From IMG/VR virus record IMGVR_UViG_3300034139_000007, positions 1-64,000 of that record: a stretch of DNA of 64,000 bases; one strand, given 5' to 3'. The number at the start of each line of letters is the position of its first letter. Position 1 is the stretch's first letter. The stretch comes from a virus. The position numbers and the translations under genes were made by a program. Below the pieces are notes generated by a model that was not told the DNA's origin, did not search any database, and saw only the letters and a list, made by a program, of their open reading frames with translations. Of this stretch, positions 17,859 to 25,614 are shown piece after piece.

Positions 17859-18731
17859 ATGAGCAAGCTCGCAAACATCCTTCCCCTCGTCCTGGCCCAT
17901 GAAGGTGGCTTCTCGGACCACCCCCGCGACCCGGGTGGTGCGACGATGAAGGGCGTGACACAGCGCGTCTACGACCACTACCGCGAGCTGAAGGGACTTG
18001 AGCCTCGCAGCGTGCGGCACATCACGACCCGCGAGCTGGAAGAGATCTACCAGAAGCAGTACTTCGACGCCGTCAAGGGCGACCAGCTCCCCGCTGGTCT
18101 CGACTACGCCGTGTTCGACTACGCCGTGAACAGCGGACCTGGCCGGGCCGCCAAGGACCTCCAGCGCACGCTGGGCAGGGGTCTGAAGGTGGATGGCCAG
18201 ATCGGCCTCGGCACCCTGGCCGTGATCCGTGAGGCCATGGCCGAGGACGAGGAAGGCCTGATCCAGAAGTACTGCGACCGTCGCCTGCGCTTCCTGCGCG
18301 GTCTGAAGACCTGGGACGTCTTCGGCAAGGGCTGGGGCCGTCGCGTCTTCGGCAACCACGAGGGCTTCCAGGAGACCGACAAGGGCGTGGTCGACTATGC
18401 CATCATGATGGCCCGCAAGGATCTGGAGTTCCCGATCAAGGTCTCCGAGCTGCCGGTTGCCATCGGCGTCCGTGAAGGCGAAGAAGGCGGTCGCGGCACT
18501 GAGGCTGAGACTGCGGTCACCAAGACGCCCGCCGGGATCGGCACGATCATTGCCGCGACCGGCGTCTCGGGTCAGACGATCATCGCTGCCGCCGAGCAGG
18601 TGAAGCCACATATCGGTGACACCCTGGTCGGCAAGCTGGCCCTCATCGCCTTCCTGGTGATGATGCTGGCCGGCGCTGGCCTGCTGGGTTACACCTTCTA
18701 CCGTCGCATGAAGGAGAAGGGTGCCATCTGA
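17859..18731 (+). CDS. Endolysin, GH108-type N-acetylmuramidase with C-terminal membrane anchor
   Basis: Residues 5-90 match the GH108 muramidase fold with the catalytic Glu15 in H-E-G-G-F and the following D-P-G-G-A-T. Residues about 110-185 match the companion C-terminal peptidoglycan-binding-type domain (R-R-L-R-F-L-R-G-L, W-G-R-R-V). It cleaves the glycan strand at lysis. Unusually, a Gly/Thr linker (about 205-245) leads to one transmembrane helix at about 255-277 and a basic tail, so the enzyme appears tethered to the inner membrane by its C-terminus. No N-terminal signal is present. CTGGAGG precedes the ATG. The stop overlaps the spanin start. Confidence 0.92.
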   Translation: MSKLANILPLVLAHEGGFSDHPRDPGGATMKGVTQRVYDHYRELKGLEPRSVRHITTRELEEIYQKQYFDAVKGDQLPAGLDYAVFDYAVNSGPGRAAKDLQRTLGRGLKVDGQIGLGTLAVIREAMAEDEEGLIQKYCDRRLRFLRGLKTWDVFGKGWGRRVFGNHEGFQETDKGVVDYAIMMARKDLEFPIKVSELPVAIGVREGEEGGRGTEAETAVTKTPAGIGTIIAATGVSGQTIIAAAEQVKPHIGDTLVGKLALIAFLVMMLAGAGLLGYTFYRRMKEKGAI

Positions 18732-19159
18732 TGGCCAATCCGTGGATGATCCTGGGGGCGTCCCTGCTGCTTGCCGCAGCAGGGTCCGCTGCCGGTTACA
18801 AGGTCAGGGACTTCCAGGCCACTGAGCGGCGGGCTGCATGCGCAGCAAGCATCAATGACCTGACCCTGAAGAACTGCCCGCAGGAGATCGTCACCGCATT
18901 CGACGCGGTGAAGGGCCAGCTGGCGATCACTCAAATCGAATACCGGGACCGGACGGTCACGGTCATGGCTCAAGGCAGCACCGAGGACCGGGCTGCTCGA
19001 CGGGCGCTCTCGGACCAGATCGCGGCTCTGAGCAACGTGGAGAAGACGTATGCGTGTGCTGCTAGTCCTGCTTTCGAGCTTCGCCGTAGCCAGCTGTGGG
19101 CCGATGCTGCAGCGGAGGGTGTCTATCCCGGACCCAGTGGGGCCGACGAAGCTCCCTAG
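18731..19159 (+). CDS. i-spanin (Rz-like inner membrane subunit)
   Basis: The 142-residue product has one N-terminal transmembrane helix (about 5-22) followed by a periplasmic, mostly helical region, as in Rz. It lies right after the endolysin (TGATG overlap). A lipoprotein gene in another frame begins within its last third, the standard Rz/Rz1 layout. With the o-spanin it would fuse inner and outer membranes at the last step of lysis. Confidence 0.82.
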   Translation: MANPWMILGASLLLAAAGSAAGYKVRDFQATERRAACAASINDLTLKNCPQEIVTAFDAVKGQLAITQIEYRDRTVTVMAQGSTEDRAARRALSDQIAALSNVEKTYACAASPAFELRRSQLWADAAAEGVYPGPSGADEAP

Positions 19160-19391
19160 CGAGCTGTTCGAGTGCGACGCCGAACCCCTTCCCGTAGCGG
19201 CGGGGGTCTCTGATCCTGTCGCTGCGGTCAATGAAACGGAGCGTACCGGTGCCGGACGCGATTGCCGACGGCAGCTCCGCAGGGTGTGTCTGACCCTGTC
19301 GGCCATTGATCAGGTAACAGGAGAATGCCCCGATGCGCGCAACTTCCGTCGGCCCGCCCAACCGTCTGCGCGAACCCCCATACAGGAGTAG
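19050..19391 (+). CDS. o-spanin (Rz1-like outer membrane lipoprotein)
   Basis: The product opens with a short basic-hydrophobic signal ending in A-S-C at residues 14-16 (lipobox, acylated Cys16), followed by a Pro-rich stretch, as in Rz1. Of the 113 residues, the part after the i-spanin stop is longer than in lambda Rz1. The first 110 bases overlap the i-spanin in another frame. It would sit in the inner leaflet of the outer membrane and bind the i-spanin C-terminus. Confidence 0.82.
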   Translation: MRVLLVLLSSFAVASCGPMLQRRVSIPDPVGPTKLPSELFECDAEPLPVAAGVSDPVAAVNETERTGAGRDCRRQLRRVCLTLSAIDQVTGECPDARNFRRPAQPSARTPIQE

Positions 19392-19438
19392 CTAGAGCCC
19401 CTGAACTAGCTCATCGACCTACGGGCCTCGGCGGATTT

Positions 19439-19451
19439 TATCTACTGGATA
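19439..19451. promoter_or_regulatory. Palindromic operator-like site, TRTCYASTRGAYA family
   Basis: TATCTACTGGATA is an exact member of the dyad consensus. It lies in the 191-base gap between the o-spanin and the next gene, about 80 bases ahead of a terminator hairpin. Apart from this site and the hairpin nothing else is recognised in the gap. Confidence 0.55.
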
Positions 19452-19531
19452 ACATTCACCTTGTAGGCCTACTCCGGGGAAACGATATTCCAGCCTGACT
19501 GGCGTTCGCCCTTCTCCGGTCACTTCCGTGG

Positions 19532-19565
19532 AACCCCCCGTCCGTGCCCCCGGGCGGGGGGTTTT
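19532..19565 (+). terminator. Rho-independent terminator after the lysis genes
   Basis: A C-rich arm pairs with a G-rich arm (about 19534-19544 with 19551-19561) and TTTT follows at 19562-19565. It lies just upstream of the fibre-like genes, so it either ends lysis transcription or acts as an attenuator for a transcript starting near 19440. Confidence 0.8.
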
Positions 19566-19582
19566 GCAAATGGACCAGAAGC

Positions 19583-19918
19583 ATGCCGATCAAGATTTTC
19601 CGCGGTGAGACCCTGACGACTGCCATGGCGGCGACGGTCGGCGACATCACGGGTGCGACCATCGTAGCGACGATGAAGAAGGCGCGGGTCGCCAAGGTAG
19701 CCCCACCCGCCAGCACCCCCGTCGCCGCGACGCTCAACGCCACCCCTGTGGCCAACGTCGCCAACACCGGCAAGCCGGGGTGGCACCTCGAAATCCCCGC
19801 CGCACAGACCAACGGCCTCCCGCTCGGCGACTATGTCGCCCAGGCGAAGATCACGCTGCCCAGCGGCGTCGTGGACTACAGCCCCCTCATGGACATCCTG
19901 ATCGAGGAGCGCATCTGA
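19583..19918 (+). CDS. Tail fibre-type structural protein, beta-rich
   Basis: The 111-residue product starts at ATG 19583; an earlier in-frame start would fall in the terminator. Sequence alternates short strands and ends with a pattern (L-P-L-G-D-Y-V-A, I-T-L-P-S-G, Y-S-P-L-M-D-I) reminiscent of a single Ig-like or baseplate-type beta sandwich. It heads a five-gene series of fibre-like genes coupled by TGATG overlaps. Probably structural; family not recognised. Confidence 0.55.
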   Translation: MPIKIFRGETLTTAMAATVGDITGATIVATMKKARVAKVAPPASTPVAATLNATPVANVANTGKPGWHLEIPAAQTNGLPLGDYVAQAKITLPSGVVDYSPLMDILIEERI

Positions 19919-20136
19919 TGTTGGTGCTCCAGTGGGTCGAGCTGCCGAAGCTGGGCCTGGCTTGGGTCGGCCCAACTGCACCCGCCCCTTCAACGCCTCT
20001 AGGCACCCCACCGGCCATCAACGTGGTGATCGGGGCACAGGGCCGAGACGGTCAACAAGGTCTCCGGGGGCCGCCCGGCGACGGCGCTGCCGACCCCGGT
20101 GACATCACTCTCATCTTCGAAAACCAACTGCTGTAA
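19918..20136 (+). CDS. Small protein with a collagen-like Gly-X-Y segment
   Basis: The 72-residue product starts at an ATG overlapping the previous TGA. After a hydrophobic Pro-rich N-terminus, residues about 38-57 carry six G-X-Y triplets (G-A-Q, G-R-D, G-Q-Q, G-L-R, G-P-P, G-D-G), typical of short trimerising collagen-like rods in phage fibres. Likely a fibre or fibre adaptor. Confidence 0.55.
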   Translation: MLVLQWVELPKLGLAWVGPTAPAPSTPLGTPPAINVVIGAQGRDGQQGLRGPPGDGAADPGDITLIFENQLL

Positions 20137-20148
20137 GGAGCTACTTCC

Positions 20149-20673
20149 ATGTCATTTGCGACCCGTCTGTCGGACCTCGCCACTCGGGTTGCAACCGAGT
20201 GTAAGAGCCTGCGCACGCTGCTGAACGGCAACGCCGCCGACAACAGCGCCCTCATCACCACGGCCAAGTCCAACCTGGTCGCGGCCATCAACGAGGTGAA
20301 GACCCAGGCCAACTCCCTCGCCGCCTCTGGCGGGGCCACCATCAACGATGCGTCCAGCAACTCGACGACCCAGACCTACTCGATCAACAAGATCCTGCAG
20401 TCGCTGACCGATCTGAGTACTTCCATCAAGAGCGAGATCCTGGGCGGGGTCGGCCTCGACGGCGACACCCTGGCTGAGCTGAAGGCCTTCATCGACAGCA
20501 GCGCGGGCGACATCACCGCCCTGGTGGCCAACCGTCTGCGCTTCGATGCTCCTCAGACGCTGACCACGCCCCAGAAGGTGCAGGTCAACGAGAATGCCGG
20601 GTCGCTGTCGCTCGTCCAGTCGGGCGATCCCGAGACCAACCTGGTCAACATCTTCCAGACCGGCCTGGCGTAA
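20149..20673 (+). CDS. Putative tail fibre protein
   Basis: The 174-residue product is preceded by AAGGAG. The first 25 residues (M-S-F-A-T-R-L-S-D-L-A) match the N-terminus of the next gene (M-S-L-A-S-R-L-T-D-V-V), suggesting a shared attachment domain. The middle is an Asn/Ser/Thr-rich helical region, the end short and beta-like. Context indicates a tail fibre component. Confidence 0.55.
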   Translation: MSFATRLSDLATRVATECKSLRTLLNGNAADNSALITTAKSNLVAAINEVKTQANSLAASGGATINDASSNSTTQTYSINKILQSLTDLSTSIKSEILGGVGLDGDTLAELKAFIDSSAGDITALVANRLRFDAPQTLTTPQKVQVNENAGSLSLVQSGDPETNLVNIFQTGLA

Positions 20674-20676
20674 TCC

Positions 20677-21675
20677 ATGAGCCTGGCCAGCCGCCTCACC
20701 GATGTGGTCGGAGCGATCCGCGATAAGTTCAATACTATCGCGCCTCGCCTGCTGGCCAATGGCGGTAGCGTGGGCCAGGTCTACACCCACAACGGCAGCG
20801 GCCATGGCTGGGCCGCCCCGTCTGGCGGTGGAGGCGGCGGTGGATCTGCCTGTCAGGTAGACATTTTCGACACCCCTGGTTCGGGGCAGACCTGGACGAA
20901 GCCAGCTGGGGCCAAGTGGGTCGAAGTCACCCTTATCGCTGGCGGCGGCGGCGGCGGTTCGGGCCGCAAGGGTCCTGCAGGGACGGCACGTTCCGGTGGC
21001 GGCGGCGGTGCTGGTGGTGCTTGCCAAGTTGTCACTCTGTCGGCTGACGCGCTCGGTGCCACCGAGAACGTCACCGTGGGTGCCGGTGGCGCGGGCGGTG
21101 CCTCGCAGACGAACAACAATGCCTCGGGGTCGAATGGTGGGTCGGGCGGGCTCAGTCGCTTCGCCAACATCTCCACCAACTCATCGTCGGCGGGCAACGC
21201 GGGTTCCGGTTCGGCAGCAGGGGCGGCGAACGCATCGACAGGCCACATCTTTAACGGCAGCAATGGTGGCGCGTCCAGCATTACGGCGAACGCCGCCAAC
21301 GTCTCTCATCCGGGGACGCAAGCTGCGAGCGGAGGGGCTGGGGGAGGCTGTCTCTCAACAGCGAACGCCTCATTCGCTGGCGGCGGCGCTCTTGTCCCAC
21401 TCATTCAGACCGGCGGAAACTCCGCTGCAGGCGGCGCGGGGGGCACCGGAACAAATGGCGGCTCTATCGCCACCCGCACCCCTGGCATGCCCATCGGTGG
21501 CCAGGGTGGCGGCGGTGGCGGTTCAGGGGCGACTGTTAACGGCGGGACCGGCGGCGCTGGTCAGTGGCCTGGCGGTGGTGGCGGCGGCGGTGGTGCTGCT
21601 ACCGATAGCCTTGGAAACTCTGGTGCTGGTGGAGCGGGCGCAGGTGGCGTCGTGATTGTGGTGACGTACTTCTGA
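20677..21675 (+). CDS. Polyglycine-rich tail adhesin
   Basis: The 332-residue product carries an N-terminal attachment segment shared with the previous gene (1-25), a beta strand region with W-T-K-P-A-G-A (about 70-85), and then roughly 250 residues with repeated runs of five to nine Gly separated by Ser/Ala/Asn. This composition matches glycine-rich domains of phage tail tips and recalls the polyglycine-II sandwich adhesins (for example S16 gp38), in which variable loops between Gly runs bind the receptor. It is likely host-range determining. Three bases separate it from the gene before. Confidence 0.65.
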   Translation: MSLASRLTDVVGAIRDKFNTIAPRLLANGGSVGQVYTHNGSGHGWAAPSGGGGGGGSACQVDIFDTPGSGQTWTKPAGAKWVEVTLIAGGGGGGSGRKGPAGTARSGGGGGAGGACQVVTLSADALGATENVTVGAGGAGGASQTNNNASGSNGGSGGLSRFANISTNSSSAGNAGSGSAAGAANASTGHIFNGSNGGASSITANAANVSHPGTQAASGGAGGGCLSTANASFAGGGALVPLIQTGGNSAAGGAGGTGTNGGSIATRTPGMPIGGQGGGGGGSGATVNGGTGGAGQWPGGGGGGGGAATDSLGNSGAGGAGAGGVVIVVTYF

Positions 21676-21983
21676 TGAACAAGCTCTTCACGCAGGCCGC
21701 CTGCCTGACCGCCGAGATGATCGGCAAGCCGATCACGTTCGTCATCAACGTCGCCATCATCCTGCTGTGGGCGGTGAGCGGTCCGCTCTTCCAGTTCAGC
21801 GACACCTGGCAGCTGGTGGTGAACACCGGCACCACAGTCTTCACCTACCTGATGTTGTTCCTGCTGCAGCACACTCAGAACCGCGACGGCAAGGCGCTCC
21901 AGACGAAGCTGGACGAGATCCTTCGGGCCATCCCGCAGGCCGACGATGGCTTGCGCGGCATCGAAAAAGACCCCAGAGCCTAA
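21675..21983 (+). CDS. Low-affinity iron permease-like small membrane protein
   Basis: The 102-residue product resembles the low-affinity Fe permease family: G-K-P-I-T-F-V near the start, first helix at about 22-40 ending in W-A-V-S-G-P-L-F, then F-S-D-T-W-Q-L-V-V-N-T-G-T-T-V, second helix at about 50-66, then Q-H-T-Q-N-R-D and a charged helix. Bacterial relatives are inner membrane proteins of about this size. Its place as the last gene of the fibre/lysis operon leaves open a holin-like function. It starts at a TGATG overlap. Confidence 0.72.
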   Translation: MNKLFTQAACLTAEMIGKPITFVINVAIILLWAVSGPLFQFSDTWQLVVNTGTTVFTYLMLFLLQHTQNRDGKALQTKLDEILRAIPQADDGLRGIEKDPRA

Positions 21984-21992
21984 GCTCCGGGG
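21964..21992 (-). terminator. Terminator between the convergent arms
   Basis: The stem 21971-21979 pairs with 21984-21992 (one mismatch) around the stop codon of the iron permease-like gene. Read on the - strand the hairpin is followed by TCTTTTT, a good terminator for the nrd transcript; on the + strand it is followed by CCTTCCC and is weaker. Confidence 0.75.
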
Positions 21993-22031
21993 CCTTCCCG
22001 TCGTCGACATCCCGCCCGGGGTGGGTGTCTA

Positions 22032-23162
22032 CTACTCCACCCGACGCTGAGCGTCAAACCGATCCCAGACAGCACCGTAGGTGCCGCCCGATGCGCCCTT
22101 GGAATACTCGGTGGCCCGAGCCTCGAAGAAGTTCGCGTGCTCCTGGCCGGAGAGCAGCGCCTGGAGCCACAGCAGCGGGTGCTCGGTGATACCGAACGGG
22201 TCGTCCAGCCCCAGCTGGCGCATGCGCCAGCCAGCGATGAAGCGGATGTACTGCTTGATGTCGTCGGCGGTCATACCCTCCACGGCACCCAGTTCGAAGG
22301 CCAGGTCGATGAAGGCGTCTTCCTGCTCGATCACCTTCAGGCAGGTCTTCAGGATGTCAGCCTTCACCAGCGGGGTCAGAGCGCCCGTCTCGTTGGCGAA
22401 CTCGTGGAACAGGCGGATGATCCCCTCGCAGTGGATGCTCTCGTCACGCACCGACCACGAGACGATCTGGCCCATGCCCTTCATCTTGTTGAAGCGCGGG
22501 AAGTTCATCAGCATGGCGAAGCTGGCGAACAGCTGCAGACCTTCAGCGAACCCGCCGAACATGGCCAGGGTGCGCAGGATGTTGGCGTCGGTGTCGACCG
22601 TGAAGGTGTCCCAGTGATCGACCTTGGCCTTCATGGCCTCGTATTCAGCGAAGGCCGCGTACTCGCTGTCGGGCATGCCGACGGTCTCCAGGACCAGCGA
22701 GTAAGCGTCGATGTGGACCGGCTCCCGACCGGCGAAGCCGGACAGCATCATGCAGATCTCGGTTGGCTTGAACAGGCCACCGAGGCGGGTCATGTAGTTG
22801 TTGCTGACCTCCTCGTCGGACTTCACGAACAGGCGGAAGATCTGCGTTAGCAGGTTTTTCTCACCCGGCGTCAGGTTGCGCTCCCAGTCCTTGACGTCCT
22901 CGCCCAGCGGCACCTCCTTGGGGAGCCAGTGGACTTCCTCATGCACCTTCCACAGGTCGTAGGCCCAGGGGTAGCGCATGGGCTTGAAGGGACCGGGGCG
23001 ACGCAGGCTGACCGGGATCAGCTCGTGGATGGCCAGCAGGGCCTCCTGCTTCACGGCGGTCATGGTCGGCGAGCTTTCGCCAGCGATGTGCGGCATCACC
23101 ACCGTATCGCGCACGGTGCCCTCGGGGACGAGATCGTAGTTGGGTGTGACGTCTACTGACAT
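22032..23162 (-). CDS. nrdB: Class I ribonucleotide reductase, beta (radical-generating) subunit
   Basis: The 376-residue product carries the ferritin-like diiron fold of class I R2 proteins. Ligand-type residues are visible in W-K-V-H-E-E-V-H-W, D-E-E-V-S-N-N-Y and, later, D-E-S-I-H-C-E-G. The subunit stores the radical that starts reduction of ribonucleotides to deoxyribonucleotides. ATG 23162 is chosen over a GTG nine bases earlier; it overlaps the nrdA end by 10 bases. The nrdA-nrdB order and overlap indicate one transcript. Confidence 0.92.
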   Translation of the reverse strand: MSVDVTPNYDLVPEGTVRDTVVMPHIAGESSPTMTAVKQEALLAIHELIPVSLRRPGPFKPMRYPWAYDLWKVHEEVHWLPKEVPLGEDVKDWERNLTPGEKNLLTQIFRLFVKSDEEVSNNYMTRLGGLFKPTEICMMLSGFAGREPVHIDAYSLVLETVGMPDSEYAAFAEYEAMKAKVDHWDTFTVDTDANILRTLAMFGGFAEGLQLFASFAMLMNFPRFNKMKGMGQIVSWSVRDESIHCEGIIRLFHEFANETGALTPLVKADILKTCLKVIEQEDAFIDLAFELGAVEGMTADDIKQYIRFIAGWRMRQLGLDDPFGITEHPLLWLQALLSGQEHANFFEARATEYSKGASGGTYGAVWDRFDAQRRVE

Positions 23163-24985
23163 GCGAGGCACTCGTCGTACTGGGGTTGCTGATCAGGGGT
23201 GGCCATGGTTGGGACCGGGGTGGCATCAGACCCGGCGTGGGCGGCGCGCTTCGTCGAGCGGGAGCGCAGGTAGTAGAGCGACTTGGCACCGCGCTCCCAT
23301 GCGGTGAAGTGCAGCATGTGCAGGTCCCACTTGTCCACGGTGCCTGGCAGGAAGATGTTCACCGACTGGCCCTGGCAGATGTAGGGCGTCCGGTCGATCA
23401 TGTGTTCGACGACCCACCGCTGGTCCAGCTCGAAGCTGGTTCGGAACACCTTCTTCTGATCTTCGTTCAGGTAGTCGAGATGCTGAACCGATCCGTCGGC
23501 TTCCAGGATGCTATCCCACTGCTCCTGGAGCCAGCCCTTGCGATGGGCACCGAAGCCAGTGGGGGCAATCTGGGTCTTCCAGACCGACTTCAGGAGCGCG
23601 TCCAAGTACGGGTTCTTGACCACGAACGAGCCGGAGAGGGTCTTATGAACGTAGATGTTCGAAGGGATAGGTTCGATACCCGCCGAGGTCCCACCGGCGA
23701 TGATCGAGATCGACGCCGTCGGGGCGACGGCCAGTTTATGGCTGAACCGTTCCATCACCTGGTCATCAGCCGCATCCAGGCAGGGGCCGCGCTCGACCGC
23801 CAGCTTCTGGCTGGCCGCGTCAGCTTCGCGCCGTAGCATACGGAACATCCGCATGTTCCACGACTTGGCCATCGGTCCCTCGAAGGCCAGTCCCTGCTTC
23901 TGCAAGAACGAGTGGAAGCCCATCAGGCCCAGGCCGACCGAGCGTTCACGCTTGGCCGAGTAGACCGCTGCAGCCATGGCTGGCGGGGCGCGGGTGATGA
24001 AGTCCTCCAGGACGTTGTCCAGGAACCGCATGATGTCTTCGATGAAGTAGGGGTCGTCCTGCCACTCCAGGAAGGTCTCGGCGTTGACCGACGACAGGCA
24101 GCACACGGCTGTCCGGTCCGTGCCCAGGTGGTCCTTGCCGCTGTGCAGCAGGATCTCGGTGCATAGGTTCGACTGCTGGACCTTCAGGCCAACCTTGCGC
24201 TGGAACTCCGGCATGGCCTCGTTCGCCCGGTCCACGAAGACCAGATAGGGCTCGCCGGTCTGGAGGCGCGTGTCGAGGATCTTCTGCCACAGCGCGCGGG
24301 CATCCACGGTCTTCATGACCATGCCGCTCTTGGGCGACGTCAGGGCGAAGCTGGTGCCATCACGGACCGCGACCATGAAGGCGTCGGTGATGTTCAGACC
24401 ATGGTGCAGGTTAGGCGCACGTCGGTTGGCATCCCCGGTCGGCTTCCTGATCTCCAGGAACTCTTCGACCTCGGGGTGGTGGATGTCGAGGTAGACGGCG
24501 GCAGAGCCCCGTCGCAAGGACCCCTGCGCGATGGCCAGGGTCAGACTATCCATGACGCGGATGAAGGGAATGATGCCGGACGTCTGGCCCGCGCGCCCGA
24601 CTTCCTCACCGATGGAGCGCACACCGCCCCAGTAGGTGCCGATGCCGCCGCCGTTGGAGGCCAGCGCGATGTTCTCGTTCCAGATCGACTGGATGCCGTC
24701 GAGGCTGTCGCCAACGGCGTTCAGGAAGCAGGAGATGGGCAGGCCACGGTCGGCACCACCATTGGACAGGACCGGTGTGGCCGGCATGAACCAGAGCTTC
24801 GACATGTAGTCGTAGACGCGCTGGGCATGGGCCTCGTCATCGGAGAACGCAGCGGCGACGCGCGCGAACATGTCCTGATAGGTCTCACTGGGGAGCAGGT
24901 AGCGGTCGTCGAGGGTCTTCTTGCCGAATGCGGTGAGGAAGGCGTCGCGCTCCGGGCACAGGACGACAGCCGAGGGGTCGGTCAT
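23153..24985 (-). CDS. nrdA: Class I ribonucleotide reductase, alpha (catalytic) subunit
   Basis: The 610-residue product has catalytic features of R1: Cys86 in I-S-C-F-L-N, the radical Cys in N-L-C-T-E-I (about 274), a partner Cys in A-V-C-C-L-S-S-V-N (about 292), and a C-terminal C-L-A-C redox pair at 605-608. There is no N-terminal ATP-cone, so dATP feedback control through that site is absent, common in phage enzymes. CTGGAGAG precedes the ATG. A long hairpin and an operator-like site lie in the 92-base leader, so this begins its own unit. Confidence 0.94.
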   Translation of the reverse strand: MTDPSAVVLCPERDAFLTAFGKKTLDDRYLLPSETYQDMFARVAAAFSDDEAHAQRVYDYMSKLWFMPATPVLSNGGADRGLPISCFLNAVGDSLDGIQSIWNENIALASNGGGIGTYWGGVRSIGEEVGRAGQTSGIIPFIRVMDSLTLAIAQGSLRRGSAAVYLDIHHPEVEEFLEIRKPTGDANRRAPNLHHGLNITDAFMVAVRDGTSFALTSPKSGMVMKTVDARALWQKILDTRLQTGEPYLVFVDRANEAMPEFQRKVGLKVQQSNLCTEILLHSGKDHLGTDRTAVCCLSSVNAETFLEWQDDPYFIEDIMRFLDNVLEDFITRAPPAMAAAVYSAKRERSVGLGLMGFHSFLQKQGLAFEGPMAKSWNMRMFRMLRREADAASQKLAVERGPCLDAADDQVMERFSHKLAVAPTASISIIAGGTSAGIEPIPSNIYVHKTLSGSFVVKNPYLDALLKSVWKTQIAPTGFGAHRKGWLQEQWDSILEADGSVQHLDYLNEDQKKVFRTSFELDQRWVVEHMIDRTPYICQGQSVNIFLPGTVDKWDLHMLHFTAWERGAKSLYYLRSRSTKRAAHAGSDATPVPTMATPDQQPQYDECLACQ

Positions 24986-25013
24986 GGGTAATCTCTCCAG
25001 GATGGGACGACGA

Positions 25014-25045
25014 CCCTAGCGGTCGTTGGTCGACGACCGCTAGGG
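25014..25045 (-). promoter_or_regulatory. Leader hairpin upstream of nrdA
   Basis: A perfect 13-bp stem (25014-25026 with 25033-25045) with a 6-base loop lies 29 bases before the nrdA start codon. On the - strand no T-run follows it, so it is more likely an mRNA 5' structure or attenuator-type element than a plain terminator. Confidence 0.6.
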
Positions 25046-25057
25046 GGCAAAAGCGAG

Positions 25058-25070
25058 TATCTACTGGACG
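25058..25070. promoter_or_regulatory. Palindromic operator-like site ahead of nrdAB
   Basis: TATCTACTGGACG differs from the TRTCYASTRGAYA consensus only at its last base. It lies between the dNMP kinase stop and the nrdA leader hairpin, where a promoter or operator for nrdAB would sit. Confidence 0.5.
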
Positions 25071-25077
25071 TTCTGAT

Positions 25078-25614
25078 TTAGCCGACGAAACCCGTCATCA
25101 TCGCGTGCAGAGTGTCGACCGATCCGTTGTTCACGATGGTCACGTTGACGTCCAGCGTGTCGATCAGCACTTCGGAGGAATGCTCCTCCCCGGTGCCGAC
25201 CGGGCGGTCGGGTCGTTCGATGCGGATGACCCGCCCACCGGCGTCCTGGATGGCCTGCACCTCGTTGGGGAAGCGGACGTCGGTGATGACCGCCTGCTGG
25301 ACCTGCTTGGCCTTCTCCAGAGCGATGTCCACCCAGAAGCTGTCAGCCATCTGCTGGCGGCCCCACTCGGTCCCGAGACGCTGCAGGGCATAGCGCGGCG
25401 TCTGGCCAGCCAGGAGCGGCGTGGGGACCTCCTTCAGGTCCCCTTCCAGCATCCGATCGATCAACTCGTCGTCTGCCCCCTGGTATCGCAGCAGTGTGGC
25501 CAGCATCAGCTTCAGCGGGGTGGCGAAGGCCAGCTGCTCATAGCCGACCAGCGCGTCTGCTGCCGTGTTCTTGCCCGCCCTCTTGCGCCCGGCGACCCCG
25601 ATAATCTTGGTCAT
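25078..25614 (-). CDS. Deoxynucleoside monophosphate kinase
   Basis: The 178-residue P-loop kinase has G-R-K-R-A-G-K-N-T at residues 8-16 and later D-V-R-F-P-N-E, a pattern of the T4 gp1-like dNMP kinases. It converts dNMPs to dNDPs for DNA synthesis. The start overlaps the ThyX stop (ATGA). It lies in the nucleotide module with ThyX and the ribonucleotide reductase genes. Confidence 0.88.
   Translation of the reverse strand: MTKIIGVAGRKRAGKNTAADALVGYEQLAFATPLKLMLATLLRYQGADDELIDRMLEGDLKEVPTPLLAGQTPRYALQRLGTEWGRQQMADSFWVDIALEKAKQVQQAVITDVRFPNEVQAIQDAGGRVIRIERPDRPVGTGEEHSSEVLIDTLDVNVTIVNNGSVDTLHAMMTGFVG

Noticed and set aside
23149-23161. CGTCTACTGACAT at the nrdA/nrdB junction
   Set aside because: It resembles the TRTCYASTRGAYA sites but breaks the dyad and is explained by the overlapping stop and start codons.
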